Shown here in pieces: positions 34,229 to 42,290 of a DNA stretch of 64,000 nucleotides. The stretch's first letter is position 1. Every line of letters starts with the position of its first letter. Below the pieces are notes generated by a model that did no database searches, was not told the origin of the DNA, and saw only the letters and a list, made by a program, of their open reading frames with translations. The translations under genes were made by a program, and so were the position numbers. Origin of the DNA: Desulfitobacterium sp038181555 (GTDB lineage: Bacteria; Bacillota; Desulfitobacteriia; Desulfitobacteriales; Desulfitobacteriaceae); NCBI RefSeq assembly GCF_038181555.1, contig NZ_JBBWUA010000016.1:6175-70174 (forward strand). Reading direction: 5' to 3'.

Positions 34229-35083
34229 TTGCGAAAAACCGCAATCATTATGGATTCAACGGGGTATTTAACTTCAGATATTATTAATGATTATAACATT
34301 CGTGTTGTAACCCTGAACGTAAATATTGGCGATGAGACTTTTAAGGAAATCGAATTATCCAATTCGGTTTTTTTCACAAAACTGGAAAATATCTCAGGAT
34401 CCTCAACCACATCACAACCTTCGGTGGGTTCATTCATGGAAGCCTATCAGGCTGCGCTCGCCGATGGTTATGAAGAGATAATTAGTATTCATCTTTCCCA
34501 GAAAATTAGCGGCACCTACTCTTCAGCTATGATGGCCAAGGATTTACTAGAAAACGCTAATATTCATATCTTTGATTCTGAATCCTCTGCCCTTGGCTTA
34601 GGACTACTAGCTTGGGCGGCAGCCGACTGGGCTAGGGAAGGGCTGAATGCCCAAGAAATTTTGTCAAGACTTCCTGCCTTAAGATCGCAATGTGAGCTTT
34701 TTTTTATTGTGGATACTTTAGAATATCTGCACCGAGGTGGAAGAATCGGTGGTGCTTCAGCACTTTTTGGAACCTTACTGCAGATTAAGCCCATTCTTTA
34801 TTTCAATGAAGAAGGTATTATTGATGTCTTTGAAAAAGTTCGTTCGAAAAACAAGGCGTTGCTAAGGGTCTATGCCGAACTTGATCGAGCCATGTCTTCG
34901 AAAGAAAATTACCGAATCGCTGTAATTCACGTCGGTGCACCATCAGAAGCAGCGGTCATGGCAAAGGACCTTAAGGAAAAATTCCCTGGCCAAGATGTAC
35001 GGATTTTCGAAGCAGGGCCTGTTATCGCTACCCATGTCGGACCCGGAGCATTAGGCCTAGCGTTTCATCCTTGGCCTAATTGA
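34229..35083 (+). CDS. DegV-family fatty-acid-binding protein (second copy)
   Basis: 284 residues, paralogous to the product at 22427-23296. Signatures are IIMDSTGYLTSDIINDYNI, IHLSQKISGTYSSAMMAKD with the ligand Ser/Thr, and LEYLHRGGRIGGASALFG. GGGGGAG precedes the TTG start by 6 bases. The two copies differ clearly in sequence, which in FakB pairs usually means different acyl-chain preference; that is inferred, not seen. A small acidic protein gene follows. Confidence 0.9.
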   Translation: MRKTAIIMDSTGYLTSDIINDYNIRVVTLNVNIGDETFKEIELSNSVFFTKLENISGSSTTSQPSVGSFMEAYQAALADGYEEIISIHLSQKISGTYSSAMMAKDLLENANIHIFDSESSALGLGLLAWAAADWAREGLNAQEILSRLPALRSQCELFFIVDTLEYLHRGGRIGGASALFGTLLQIKPILYFNEEGIIDVFEKVRSKNKALLRVYAELDRAMSSKENYRIAVIHVGAPSEAAVMAKDLKEKFPGQDVRIFEAGPVIATHVGPGALGLAFHPWPN

Positions 35084-35197
35084 TTTTCGTAACAACAAAA
35101 CTAGGGATTTATCAGTCTATTTCCAATACTTTGAGCTGAGTATAAGCTTAAGAAACGGTGGGATGATAGTGTGGGGAACATTATGGAGGTGTTGACT

Positions 35198-35386
35198 ATG
35201 CTCAAAATCCCGCGCGATTTATTTTCACAAGAGAAAAAACCTGAAGATATCAATGCCGAAAGCTTGACTTCTGTCCTCGACGACATTTCTGAAGCTGATT
35301 TCCCCCAAACCTCTATTGAAGATATTGGTTGGGTTACGAATGTCATTGAGCCAACTCAACAACGAGGGCCTTCAGAAAGTCCTTAG
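35198..35386 (+). CDS. Small acidic protein of unknown function
   Basis: 62 residues, acidic, no membrane segment (MLKIPRDLFSQEKKPEDI ... ending QQRGPSESP). No family is recognised. GGAGGTG lies 6 bases before the ATG at 35198, which I prefer to the GTG at 35171. The C-terminal region rich in Pro/Gln/Ser looks disordered. It ends ahead of a terminator, so it may be co-transcribed with the second degV. Confidence 0.6.
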   Translation: MLKIPRDLFSQEKKPEDINAESLTSVLDDISEADFPQTSIEDIGWVTNVIEPTQQRGPSESP

Positions 35387-35436
35387 GCTAATTCAATTCT
35401 TTAGAAGATATTAGTTACTTGCGCTGATTTAGATTT

Positions 35437-35480
35437 AAGCCATCTTATGCCTTTTTAGGACGAGATGGCTTTCTTATTTT
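35437..35480 (+). terminator. Terminator upstream of the CO dehydrogenase operon
   Basis: AAGCCATCT (35437-35445) pairs with AGATGGCTT (35463-35471), with an inner CCT/AGG pairing, followed by TTCTTATTTT. Confidence 0.75.
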
Positions 35481-35505
35481 AATTTCAAAATCTAAATTTT
35501 TAGCC

Positions 35506-35518
35506 TCACAATTTGTGA
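35506..35518 (+). promoter_or_regulatory. Palindromic operator-like site upstream of cooC
   Basis: TCACAATTTGTGA is a perfect palindrome around one central base. Ten of its bases recur at 35612-35621. The TCACAA/TTGTGA half-sites recall CRP/FNR-family sites in general, but the spacing does not fit the usual 4-6 base centre. The regulator is unknown. Confidence 0.35.
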
Positions 35519-35716
35519 TAAATTCCTGAATATTTAAATTTTATATTCTTTAGAAATTTAGGAAGGAATTACAAAAGGAGTAGGGAATACTTAGTTAGTT
35601 AGAGCAATATTTCACAATTTGATACATAGGATCTTATTAATCTTAGATTTAACATAATTTTCAGAATTATTGAAGGAATTCAAGTAATTATGAAGAATAC
35701 ACTATAGAGTTGTTTT

Positions 35717-35746
35717 TTGTCATGTAAAAAACCTAATCTGTATATA
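35717..35746 (+). promoter_or_regulatory. Candidate promoter of the CO dehydrogenase operon
   Basis: TTGTCA (35717-35722), 18 bases, TATATA (35741-35746), about 67 bases before cooC. The 9-bp inverted repeat at 35698-35706 and 35743-35751 brackets it. Confidence 0.45.
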
Positions 35747-35812
35747 GTGTAAACATGTGGAAAAAAAGCCGTTGTGAAATCAGGCACGACATTGTTGTAG
35801 GAGATGAAATCA

Positions 35813-36580
35813 ATGAAAATTGCAATCACGGGTAAAGGTGGAGTGGGCAAGACAACATTTGCAGCAAATTTAGCCTTTTTTTTAGCAGAACAAGGGATAA
35901 GAGTTCTGGCGGTTGATGCAGATCCTGATGCAAGTTTAGGTACAGTCTTAGGGATTTCTGAAGATGTCCTCGCAGAATTGAAGCCCATCGTGGATATGAA
36001 GGATCTTATTGAACAACGTATGGGAGGAAGTGGTGCTTTTTATCCGCTTAATCCGCAAGTCGATGATATTCTCGATGATTATTCTATTCATGTTGGACCG
36101 ATTCGTTTCTTTAGAATGGGGAATGTCAAAGGAGGCGGGACGTCCTGTTATTGCAAAGAAAACAGCTTCTTACACGCCTTAGTAAATTCTTTAATTCTTT
36201 CTGAACAAGATACCGTCATCTTAGATATGGGCGCAGGTATTGAGCAACTTACCCGTGGAACTGCCCAAGGGGTCGATCTCTTAGTTATAGTAACTGAAGC
36301 TAGCACAGTCAGTGCTCATACAGTAAGGGTAATCCAGAAACTGGCGCAAGAACTGAGGATCCCGCAGGTTGCTGTGGTAGGAAACAAGGTTCGTTCTAAA
36401 AAGGACGAGGATTTTCTCCGGGCTCAGTTTTCAGACCAGGAGTTCATCGGTTTTGTCCCCTTTAGCGAAGAGCTGCTTGATATGTCTATCCATATAGATC
36501 ATACTTCCTTTCCCAAAGTTGCTCCAGGTTCTCAACTAGAATCTATCTATAGAAATTTATTAGAGAGGAGAGAGTTATAA
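35813..36580 (+). CDS. cooC: CO dehydrogenase nickel-insertion ATPase CooC
   Basis: A dimeric MinD/ParA-like ATPase that helps deliver nickel to the C-cluster of CO dehydrogenase. 255 residues. The deviant Walker A is GKGGVGKT (Lys8, Lys13), and Cys112-Tyr-Cys114 (TSCYCKE) is the CXC metal-binding pair used by CooC dimers. Walker B-like is VILDMGAGIE. ATG at 35813 is used because TAGGAG ends 9 bases upstream; the ATG at 35804 directly abuts it. First gene of the pathway operon, 64 bases before the CO dehydrogenase gene. Confidence 0.93.
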   Translation: MKIAITGKGGVGKTTFAANLAFFLAEQGIRVLAVDADPDASLGTVLGISEDVLAELKPIVDMKDLIEQRMGGSGAFYPLNPQVDDILDDYSIHVGPIRFFRMGNVKGGGTSCYCKENSFLHALVNSLILSEQDTVILDMGAGIEQLTRGTAQGVDLLVIVTEASTVSAHTVRVIQKLAQELRIPQVAVVGNKVRSKKDEDFLRAQFSDQEFIGFVPFSEELLDMSIHIDHTSFPKVAPGSQLESIYRNLLERREL

Positions 36581-36644
36581 AGCACTACAAAGAAAATCAA
36601 ACAAGTATGGTGGAAAAATAAGGTCATAAAGAGGAGGTAAAACA

Positions 36645-38663
36645 ATGCCAAGATATCGGGATTTGACACACACCTCACGGCCTTCGAATGCGCCTCGTGT
36701 GGTGGAACCCAAAAACCCATTGCGCACATCCGACCCAGGCACTATAGAAATGTATAAAGTTGCGCAAGAGAACAACCTTGAGACAGTTTTTGAACGCTTT
36801 GTAGCCCAACAACCCCAATGTGGTTTTGGCTATAAAGGAATCTGCTGTCGCATTTGCTTAGCTGGACCCTGCCGTGTCAAAGCAGAAGAAGGACCGGCTA
36901 GTAGAGGTATCTGTGGAGCTACTGCGTACACCATTGTCTCCAGAAATCTTGTTCGAATGATTGCGGGGGGAGCAGCATCTCATTCGGAACATGCCAGACA
37001 CGTACTCCATACTGTTTATGAACTTACTGAAGGAAAGGCTAAAGACTATGAAATTAAATCACCGGCCAAACTTCATAAACTAGCAGAAAAACTCGGCATC
37101 GAAACGCTAAACAGAGAAGATATGGATATTCTTGCTGATGTAGCAGAATTGGCTTATGAAGATTTTGGCAGGTTTAAGGATAAACCAGCGGCTTTTCTAG
37201 ATTCATTCTTAGTAGAGCAACGCCGTAACAAATTTAAGCATACAAATATTATGCCTCGTTCCATTGATGGCACGGTGACTGAACTTATGGCTCAAACAGC
37301 CCAAGGGGTGGATGCTGACCCTGTTAATATAATTTTCGGGGGATTGAAAGGTGCTTTGTCGGATTTGGTGGGAGAATATATTGGCACCAATCTGAGTGAC
37401 GTATTGTTTGGCATTCCTGAACCCATTGTTTCGGAAGCTAACCTTGGGGTTATCCAAAAATCAATGGTTAATATTGCTGTGCACGGTCATAATCCCGTCC
37501 TTTCGGAAATGGTGGTCGCTGCTGCACGCGAATTAAAGGCTGAGGCCCAAAAAGTAGGTGCAGAAGGGGTTAATATCGTCGGGATCTGCTGTACCGGTAA
37601 TGAACTTCTCATGCGCGAAGGCGTATATTTAGCTACGTCCTCTGCCTCTCAAGAAATGGCCATTTTGACAGGGGTACTCGATGCCATGGTAGTTGATATC
37701 CAATGTATTTACCCATCGTTACAGAACCTTGCAGAATGCTATCACACCAAGATAATTACCACAGAAGCTATCATGAAGATTCCGAGCGCACAGCATTTGG
37801 CTTTTAACTCGGAAACAGCCATGGAAGATGCTAAGACTCTGGTCAGAACTGCCATTGAAGCCTATAAATATAGGGATCCGAAGAAAATTACTCTTTCCGG
37901 CGTGCGCAATAGCCTAGTCGCAGGATTTAGCATTGAAGCACTAACAGATATTTTCTCTAAGATTAATCCAGAACGGCCTTTCTCTGTCCTTACTGACGCT
38001 ATTTTAAGTGGGCAGATTAAGGGTGTTGTTCAAATGGCAGGATGTAATAACTTGAAACGCCAACAGGATGAATCTCATGTCAGCATTCTTAAAGAACTAG
38101 TGAAGAACGATGTCTTAGTTGTGGCCACAGGTTGTTCGGCAGGTGCATTTGCCAAGATGGGCTTAATGAATTCTGAGGCTGTGGAACAATACGCCGGCGC
38201 AGGTCTTAAGAGCTTTATTAAACAGCTTGAAGATGCTAATCCTCAGTTAACTACCGGATTACCGCTTGTTTTCCATCTGGGGTCTTGTGTGGATAATAGC
38301 CGTGGTATGGACTTGTTACAAGCAATGGCCAAGGAATTAAAAGTGGATACCCCTAAAGTGCCTTTCGCAGCTTCGGCACCTGAGGCTATGCATGAGAAAG
38401 CTGTAGCTATTGGAGCTTACTGTGTCACCATGGGTATTCCAACACATGTCGGAACTCTGCCCTATCTAGAGGGAAGTGATCTCATTTACGGAATTACAAC
38501 GCAAATTGCCCATGATGTTTTTGGTGGTAACTTTATCTTTGAAGTGGATGAGAAAATTGCTGCCCAAAAAATACTAAATGCCCTTGAATACAGAAGCTGG
38601 AAACTTAGAATTCATAAACAAACGGCTGAGAAATACAATACAGCTATCGCCCAAGGGTGGTAA
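36645..38663 (+). CDS. acsA: Anaerobic carbon-monoxide dehydrogenase catalytic subunit
   Basis: The CooS/AcsA-type nickel-iron-sulfur enzyme interconverting CO2 and CO, here most likely the CODH half of the CODH/ACS complex. 672 residues, the expected length. The N-terminal cysteines (QCGFGYKGICCRICLAGPCR, then GICGA) supply the D- and B-clusters. HSEHARH carries the proton-relay histidines, and the C-cluster cysteine regions are VQMAGCNNLK, VATGCSAGAF and FHLGSCVDNSR. GAGGAGG lies upstream of the ATG. It is placed 18 bases before acsB, which separates it from energy-converting cooS loci that sit beside hydrogenase genes. Confidence 0.95.
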   Translation: MPRYRDLTHTSRPSNAPRVVEPKNPLRTSDPGTIEMYKVAQENNLETVFERFVAQQPQCGFGYKGICCRICLAGPCRVKAEEGPASRGICGATAYTIVSRNLVRMIAGGAASHSEHARHVLHTVYELTEGKAKDYEIKSPAKLHKLAEKLGIETLNREDMDILADVAELAYEDFGRFKDKPAAFLDSFLVEQRRNKFKHTNIMPRSIDGTVTELMAQTAQGVDADPVNIIFGGLKGALSDLVGEYIGTNLSDVLFGIPEPIVSEANLGVIQKSMVNIAVHGHNPVLSEMVVAAARELKAEAQKVGAEGVNIVGICCTGNELLMREGVYLATSSASQEMAILTGVLDAMVVDIQCIYPSLQNLAECYHTKIITTEAIMKIPSAQHLAFNSETAMEDAKTLVRTAIEAYKYRDPKKITLSGVRNSLVAGFSIEALTDIFSKINPERPFSVLTDAILSGQIKGVVQMAGCNNLKRQQDESHVSILKELVKNDVLVVATGCSAGAFAKMGLMNSEAVEQYAGAGLKSFIKQLEDANPQLTTGLPLVFHLGSCVDNSRGMDLLQAMAKELKVDTPKVPFAASAPEAMHEKAVAIGAYCVTMGIPTHVGTLPYLEGSDLIYGITTQIAHDVFGGNFIFEVDEKIAAQKILNALEYRSWKLRIHKQTAEKYNTAIAQGW

Positions 38664-38681
38664 GGAAAGGAGGAAGTATCT

Positions 38682-40862
38682 ATGTCCATGGAGCAAATTT
38701 ACGCTGATGCAATTAAAGATCCCGCCAAAGAACCTAAAAAAATACTTCGTAAGGCCTATGATGGTACCATTACGGCTATGAGTTATGCCGAGATTCTTTT
38801 GAACCGTGCCATGAAGGATTATGGCCCAAATCAAACGGTAGGCTATCCGGACACTGCATACCACCTTCCTGTTATTACCTGTCTCTCCGGAGAAAAGGTA
38901 ACCACACTGGGTGAACTGGTACCGATACTCAATCGTATGCGGAATCAGGTTAAACCTGAATTAACCTTTGCCAACGCACGCCTTTGGGGTGAATCCGTTT
39001 TGTATGCTGCAGAGATTATTGAAGTGATTCATTATCTATGCAATGACGAACCGAAGGTGGAACCTTGGACTGGTTTTCTAGGCGATCCTATTGTACGGAA
39101 ACATGGAATTAAGATGGTCGACTGGACCATCCCTGGTGAAGCTGTTATCCTAGGACGCGCCAAGGATTCAAAATCTGCCAAGAAGATTGTTGATAACTTA
39201 ATGGGCAAAGGCTTCATGCTTTTCCTCTGCGATGAAATCATCGAGCAGCTTCTTGAAGAAAATGCCAAAATTGGCGTAGATTATATTGCCTTTCCCTTAG
39301 GAAACTTTACCCAAGTAATTCATGCGGTGAATTATGCTTTCCGGGCAGGTTTGGCCTTTGGTGGAATCCCAGCCGGACAAAGAGAAGAGCACCGAGACTA
39401 CCAACGCCGTCGCGTACGGGCTTTTGTTCTTCAGTTAGGTGAATTGGACGATGTAAAAGTTGCTGCATCGATGGGGGCCATTTTCATGGGCTTCCCGACC
39501 ATAACGGATCAAGTATTAGATGAAGACATGCAGATCCCTGATTGGTATATCTCCGAACCGGATTATGAAAAGATCGTTCCCCTTGCTTTAGAGGTGCGAG
39601 GGATTAAGTTGACCAATGTAGAAATCCCCATCCCGGTAAACTTCGGACCCGCTTTTGAAGGAGAAACCATTCGCAAAGGCGATACTTACGTCGAGTTCGG
39701 CGGAGGTAGAACAACCGCCTTCGAATTAGTCTCGATGGTTGGTGCGGATGAAGTAGTCGATGGTCAAGTTACAGTTATTGGACCAGAGATTGATACTATT
39801 CCTGAAGGTTCCAAGCTTCCTTTGGGCATTAAGGTAGATATCTTCGGCCGTAAGATGCAGGAGGATTTTGAGGGAGTTCTCGAACGTCGTATTCACTATT
39901 TTACCAACTATGGTGAAGGAATTTGGCACGTGGCTCAACGGGATTTGTGCTGGGTTCGGATTTCTAAGGATGCACGAGCAAAGGGCTTCTTAATGAAGCA
40001 CATCGGTGAATTGCTTCTTGCGAAATTCAAACAAGAATTCCCGGCTATTGTTGACCGGGTTCAGGTCACTATTTTCACTGATCAACAAGCAGTAGAAGAA
40101 AACATTGTTAAGGCCAGAGAGCGTTATCGTGCACGTGATGCACGCTTAAAGAGCTTAACAGATGAGAACGTCGAAGAATTCTATTCTTGCTTACTTTGTC
40201 AATCCTTTGCTCCCAACCATGTCTGTATCGTAACGCCAGAACGTGTCGGACTGTGCGGCGCTGTGAGTTGGCTGGATGCTAAGGCAGCTTTCGAAATTAC
40301 TCCGACCGGTCCTAACCAGCCGATTCCCAAAGGCCCGGCGATTGATGATTTCAGAGGTATGTGGCAAAGTGTCAATGATTATTTAAGACCTTCTTCGAAC
40401 AATACCTTAGAAGAAGTCAATCTTTACACCTTGATGGATCGTCCCATGACTTCTTGCGGTTGTTTTGAAGCTATTATGGCTATTGTCCCAGAGGCCAATG
40501 GTTTGATGATTACCACCCGTGAACATAGTGGAATGACACCTTGTGGTATGACCTTCTCGACACTGGCCGGTACTGTCGGTGGTGGTTTGCAGACTCCCGG
40601 TTTTATGGGAATCGGGCGCACCTATCTCACCAGTAAGAAGTTCATTCCTGCTGATGGCGGAATCGCTCGAATTGTTTGGATGCCGAAAGAGCTCAAGGAG
40701 TTTTTGCGTGAAGATTTTGTAGCTCGTTGTGTTGAAGAAGGCTTAGGCGAAGAGTTTATTGATCAAATCGCTGATGAAACTGTTGGCATAACGGTAGAAG
40801 AGATTATTCCTTTCCTTGAAGAGAACGGACATCCCTGCTTTAATCTAGATCCATTAATGTAG
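38682..40862 (+). CDS. acsB: Acetyl-CoA synthase catalytic subunit
   Basis: Builds acetyl-CoA from CO, a methyl group and CoA on the nickel-containing A-cluster. 726 residues, full length with the N-terminal domain that docks CODH, so it is the bacterial rather than the shorter archaeal form. A-cluster ligands are visible: Cys503, Cys506 and Cys515 in SCLLCQSFAPNHVC with the next Cys near 525 (GLCGAVSW), and Cys592-Gly-Cys594 (TSCGC), each three residues earlier than in the Moorella enzyme. AAAGGAGG lies 8 bases before the ATG. Confidence 0.97.
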   Translation: MSMEQIYADAIKDPAKEPKKILRKAYDGTITAMSYAEILLNRAMKDYGPNQTVGYPDTAYHLPVITCLSGEKVTTLGELVPILNRMRNQVKPELTFANARLWGESVLYAAEIIEVIHYLCNDEPKVEPWTGFLGDPIVRKHGIKMVDWTIPGEAVILGRAKDSKSAKKIVDNLMGKGFMLFLCDEIIEQLLEENAKIGVDYIAFPLGNFTQVIHAVNYAFRAGLAFGGIPAGQREEHRDYQRRRVRAFVLQLGELDDVKVAASMGAIFMGFPTITDQVLDEDMQIPDWYISEPDYEKIVPLALEVRGIKLTNVEIPIPVNFGPAFEGETIRKGDTYVEFGGGRTTAFELVSMVGADEVVDGQVTVIGPEIDTIPEGSKLPLGIKVDIFGRKMQEDFEGVLERRIHYFTNYGEGIWHVAQRDLCWVRISKDARAKGFLMKHIGELLLAKFKQEFPAIVDRVQVTIFTDQQAVEENIVKARERYRARDARLKSLTDENVEEFYSCLLCQSFAPNHVCIVTPERVGLCGAVSWLDAKAAFEITPTGPNQPIPKGPAIDDFRGMWQSVNDYLRPSSNNTLEEVNLYTLMDRPMTSCGCFEAIMAIVPEANGLMITTREHSGMTPCGMTFSTLAGTVGGGLQTPGFMGIGRTYLTSKKFIPADGGIARIVWMPKELKEFLREDFVARCVEEGLGEEFIDQIADETVGITVEEIIPFLEENGHPCFNLDPLM

Positions 40863-40935
40863 TTTTGATTACTAATGCGGAGACAGAGCAAGCGGCTCTG
40901 TCTCCAGATAAAAACATTGGAAAGGGGTTAATGTT

Positions 40936-42258
40936 ATGGCCTTAACCGGTTTAGAAATTTATAAACAACTCCCTAAAAAGAACTGTGGCGAATGCGGTAC
41001 GCCAACTTGTCTCGCTTTCGCGATGGCGTTGGCTTCCGGGAAAGGATCACTTGACGCTTGTCCTTACGTGACCGATGAAGCTCGTGAGAATTTAGATTCT
41101 GCTTCTGCGCCTCCGATAAAAGCAATAAAATTCGGTAATGGTTCGATACTTGGCGATGAAACGGTTCTGTTCCGCCATGATAAGACTTTCTATCATCCAA
41201 CAACCCTTCTTATTGAGATTTCTGATGCCCTATCTGATGAGGAAATCCAAGCTAAACTTGATGAAATCAATGGCTTGGAGTTTGATCGGGTCGGTCTCCA
41301 TTACTCCATCGATGGAGTGGCTATCTTGGAAGCATCGGGTGATCCGGATCGCTTTGCCAAGGTGGTTGCTAAAGTTGCCGCTGGAACAGAGCGCTCACTA
41401 CTCCTATTAAGTGAGAATGTAGACGCTTTGAAAGCGGCATTACCTAGTGTAGCAGCTCGTAAACCCCTGATTGGATCAGCTACGGAAGCTAACTACGAGT
41501 CCGTCGTTAATCTTGCCAAGGAGCATAGTGTGCCTGTCATTATTAAGGCCGAAGGAATGGAAGCCTTAAACACATTAGTAGAAAATGCTCAAAAACTTGG
41601 CTATAAGGAGTTTGTTTTGGATCCCGGGTCGCGGAACCCGAGTCAAACTCTTGCCAATCTTACTCATTTACGTCGCTTAGCTATTAAAAAGAAATATCGC
41701 CCCTTTGGCTATCCCGTGATTGCCTTCACCGCAAAAGCCGACCCTTTGGCTGAGATAGCTGAAGCCTCGGTTTATGTGTCCAAGTACGCCAGTGCCGTCG
41801 TTTTAAAAGCCTCTGCCAAGGCTCATATCCTACCCCTAATGACCTTACGTCAGAATCTATACACAGATCCACAAAAACCAATCCAAGTGGAACCCATTTT
41901 ACACACTGTGGGCGACGTCAATGAAAACTCTCCTGTTTATATTACAACCAACTTCTCCTTAACTTATTACAGTGTAGAAGGTGAAGTCGAAGCTAGTAAA
42001 ATACCTAGCTATATACTCCCCATCGATACCGATGGAACTTCCGTCCTAACAGCTTATGCGGCAGGTAAATATGAACCGGAAAAAATTGCCGATGCCCTGG
42101 CCAAGAGTGGAGTTGCTGAGAAAGTAAATCATCGTAACTTAATCATTCCCGGCTATGTAGCGGTCATCTCCGGAAAGCTTCAAGAAGTATCCGGATGGAA
42201 AGTCATTGTTGGACCACGGGATTCCAGTGGTATCATTTCCTTTACCCGGGCTATGTAA
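40936..42258 (+). CDS. acsC: Corrinoid/iron-sulfur protein large subunit
   Basis: The gamma subunit of the methyl carrier between methyl-H4folate and acetyl-CoA synthase. 440 residues. The N-terminal 4Fe-4S domain has Cys17, Cys20, Cys25 and Cys42 (NCGECGTPTC ... DACPY). A TIM-barrel domain follows, with a C-terminal B12-binding domain near 330-440. The single cluster keeps cobalt in the active Co(I) state. AAAGGGG precedes the ATG. The small subunit gene lies three genes downstream, separated by the activator and AcsF genes. Confidence 0.95.
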   Translation: MALTGLEIYKQLPKKNCGECGTPTCLAFAMALASGKGSLDACPYVTDEARENLDSASAPPIKAIKFGNGSILGDETVLFRHDKTFYHPTTLLIEISDALSDEEIQAKLDEINGLEFDRVGLHYSIDGVAILEASGDPDRFAKVVAKVAAGTERSLLLLSENVDALKAALPSVAARKPLIGSATEANYESVVNLAKEHSVPVIIKAEGMEALNTLVENAQKLGYKEFVLDPGSRNPSQTLANLTHLRRLAIKKKYRPFGYPVIAFTAKADPLAEIAEASVYVSKYASAVVLKASAKAHILPLMTLRQNLYTDPQKPIQVEPILHTVGDVNENSPVYITTNFSLTYYSVEGEVEASKIPSYILPIDTDGTSVLTAYAAGKYEPEKIADALAKSGVAEKVNHRNLIIPGYVAVISGKLQEVSGWKVIVGPRDSSGIISFTRAM

Positions 42259-42290
42259 GATATTACAGCAGAGGGGGGAGGAGAGACATC

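Larger units (their letters stand above)
35387..35812 (+). other. Leader region of the CO dehydrogenase operon (426 bases)
   Basis: AT-rich, no gene supported. From left to right: a terminator (35437-35480), the palindrome TCACAATTTGTGA (35506-35518), a second copy of its TCACAATTTG at 35612-35621, a 9-bp inverted repeat TACACTATA / TATAGTGTA (35698-35706 and 35743-35751), and the cooC ribosome site. This is where regulation of the operon by CO, redox state or growth mode would be expected. Confidence 0.6.
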
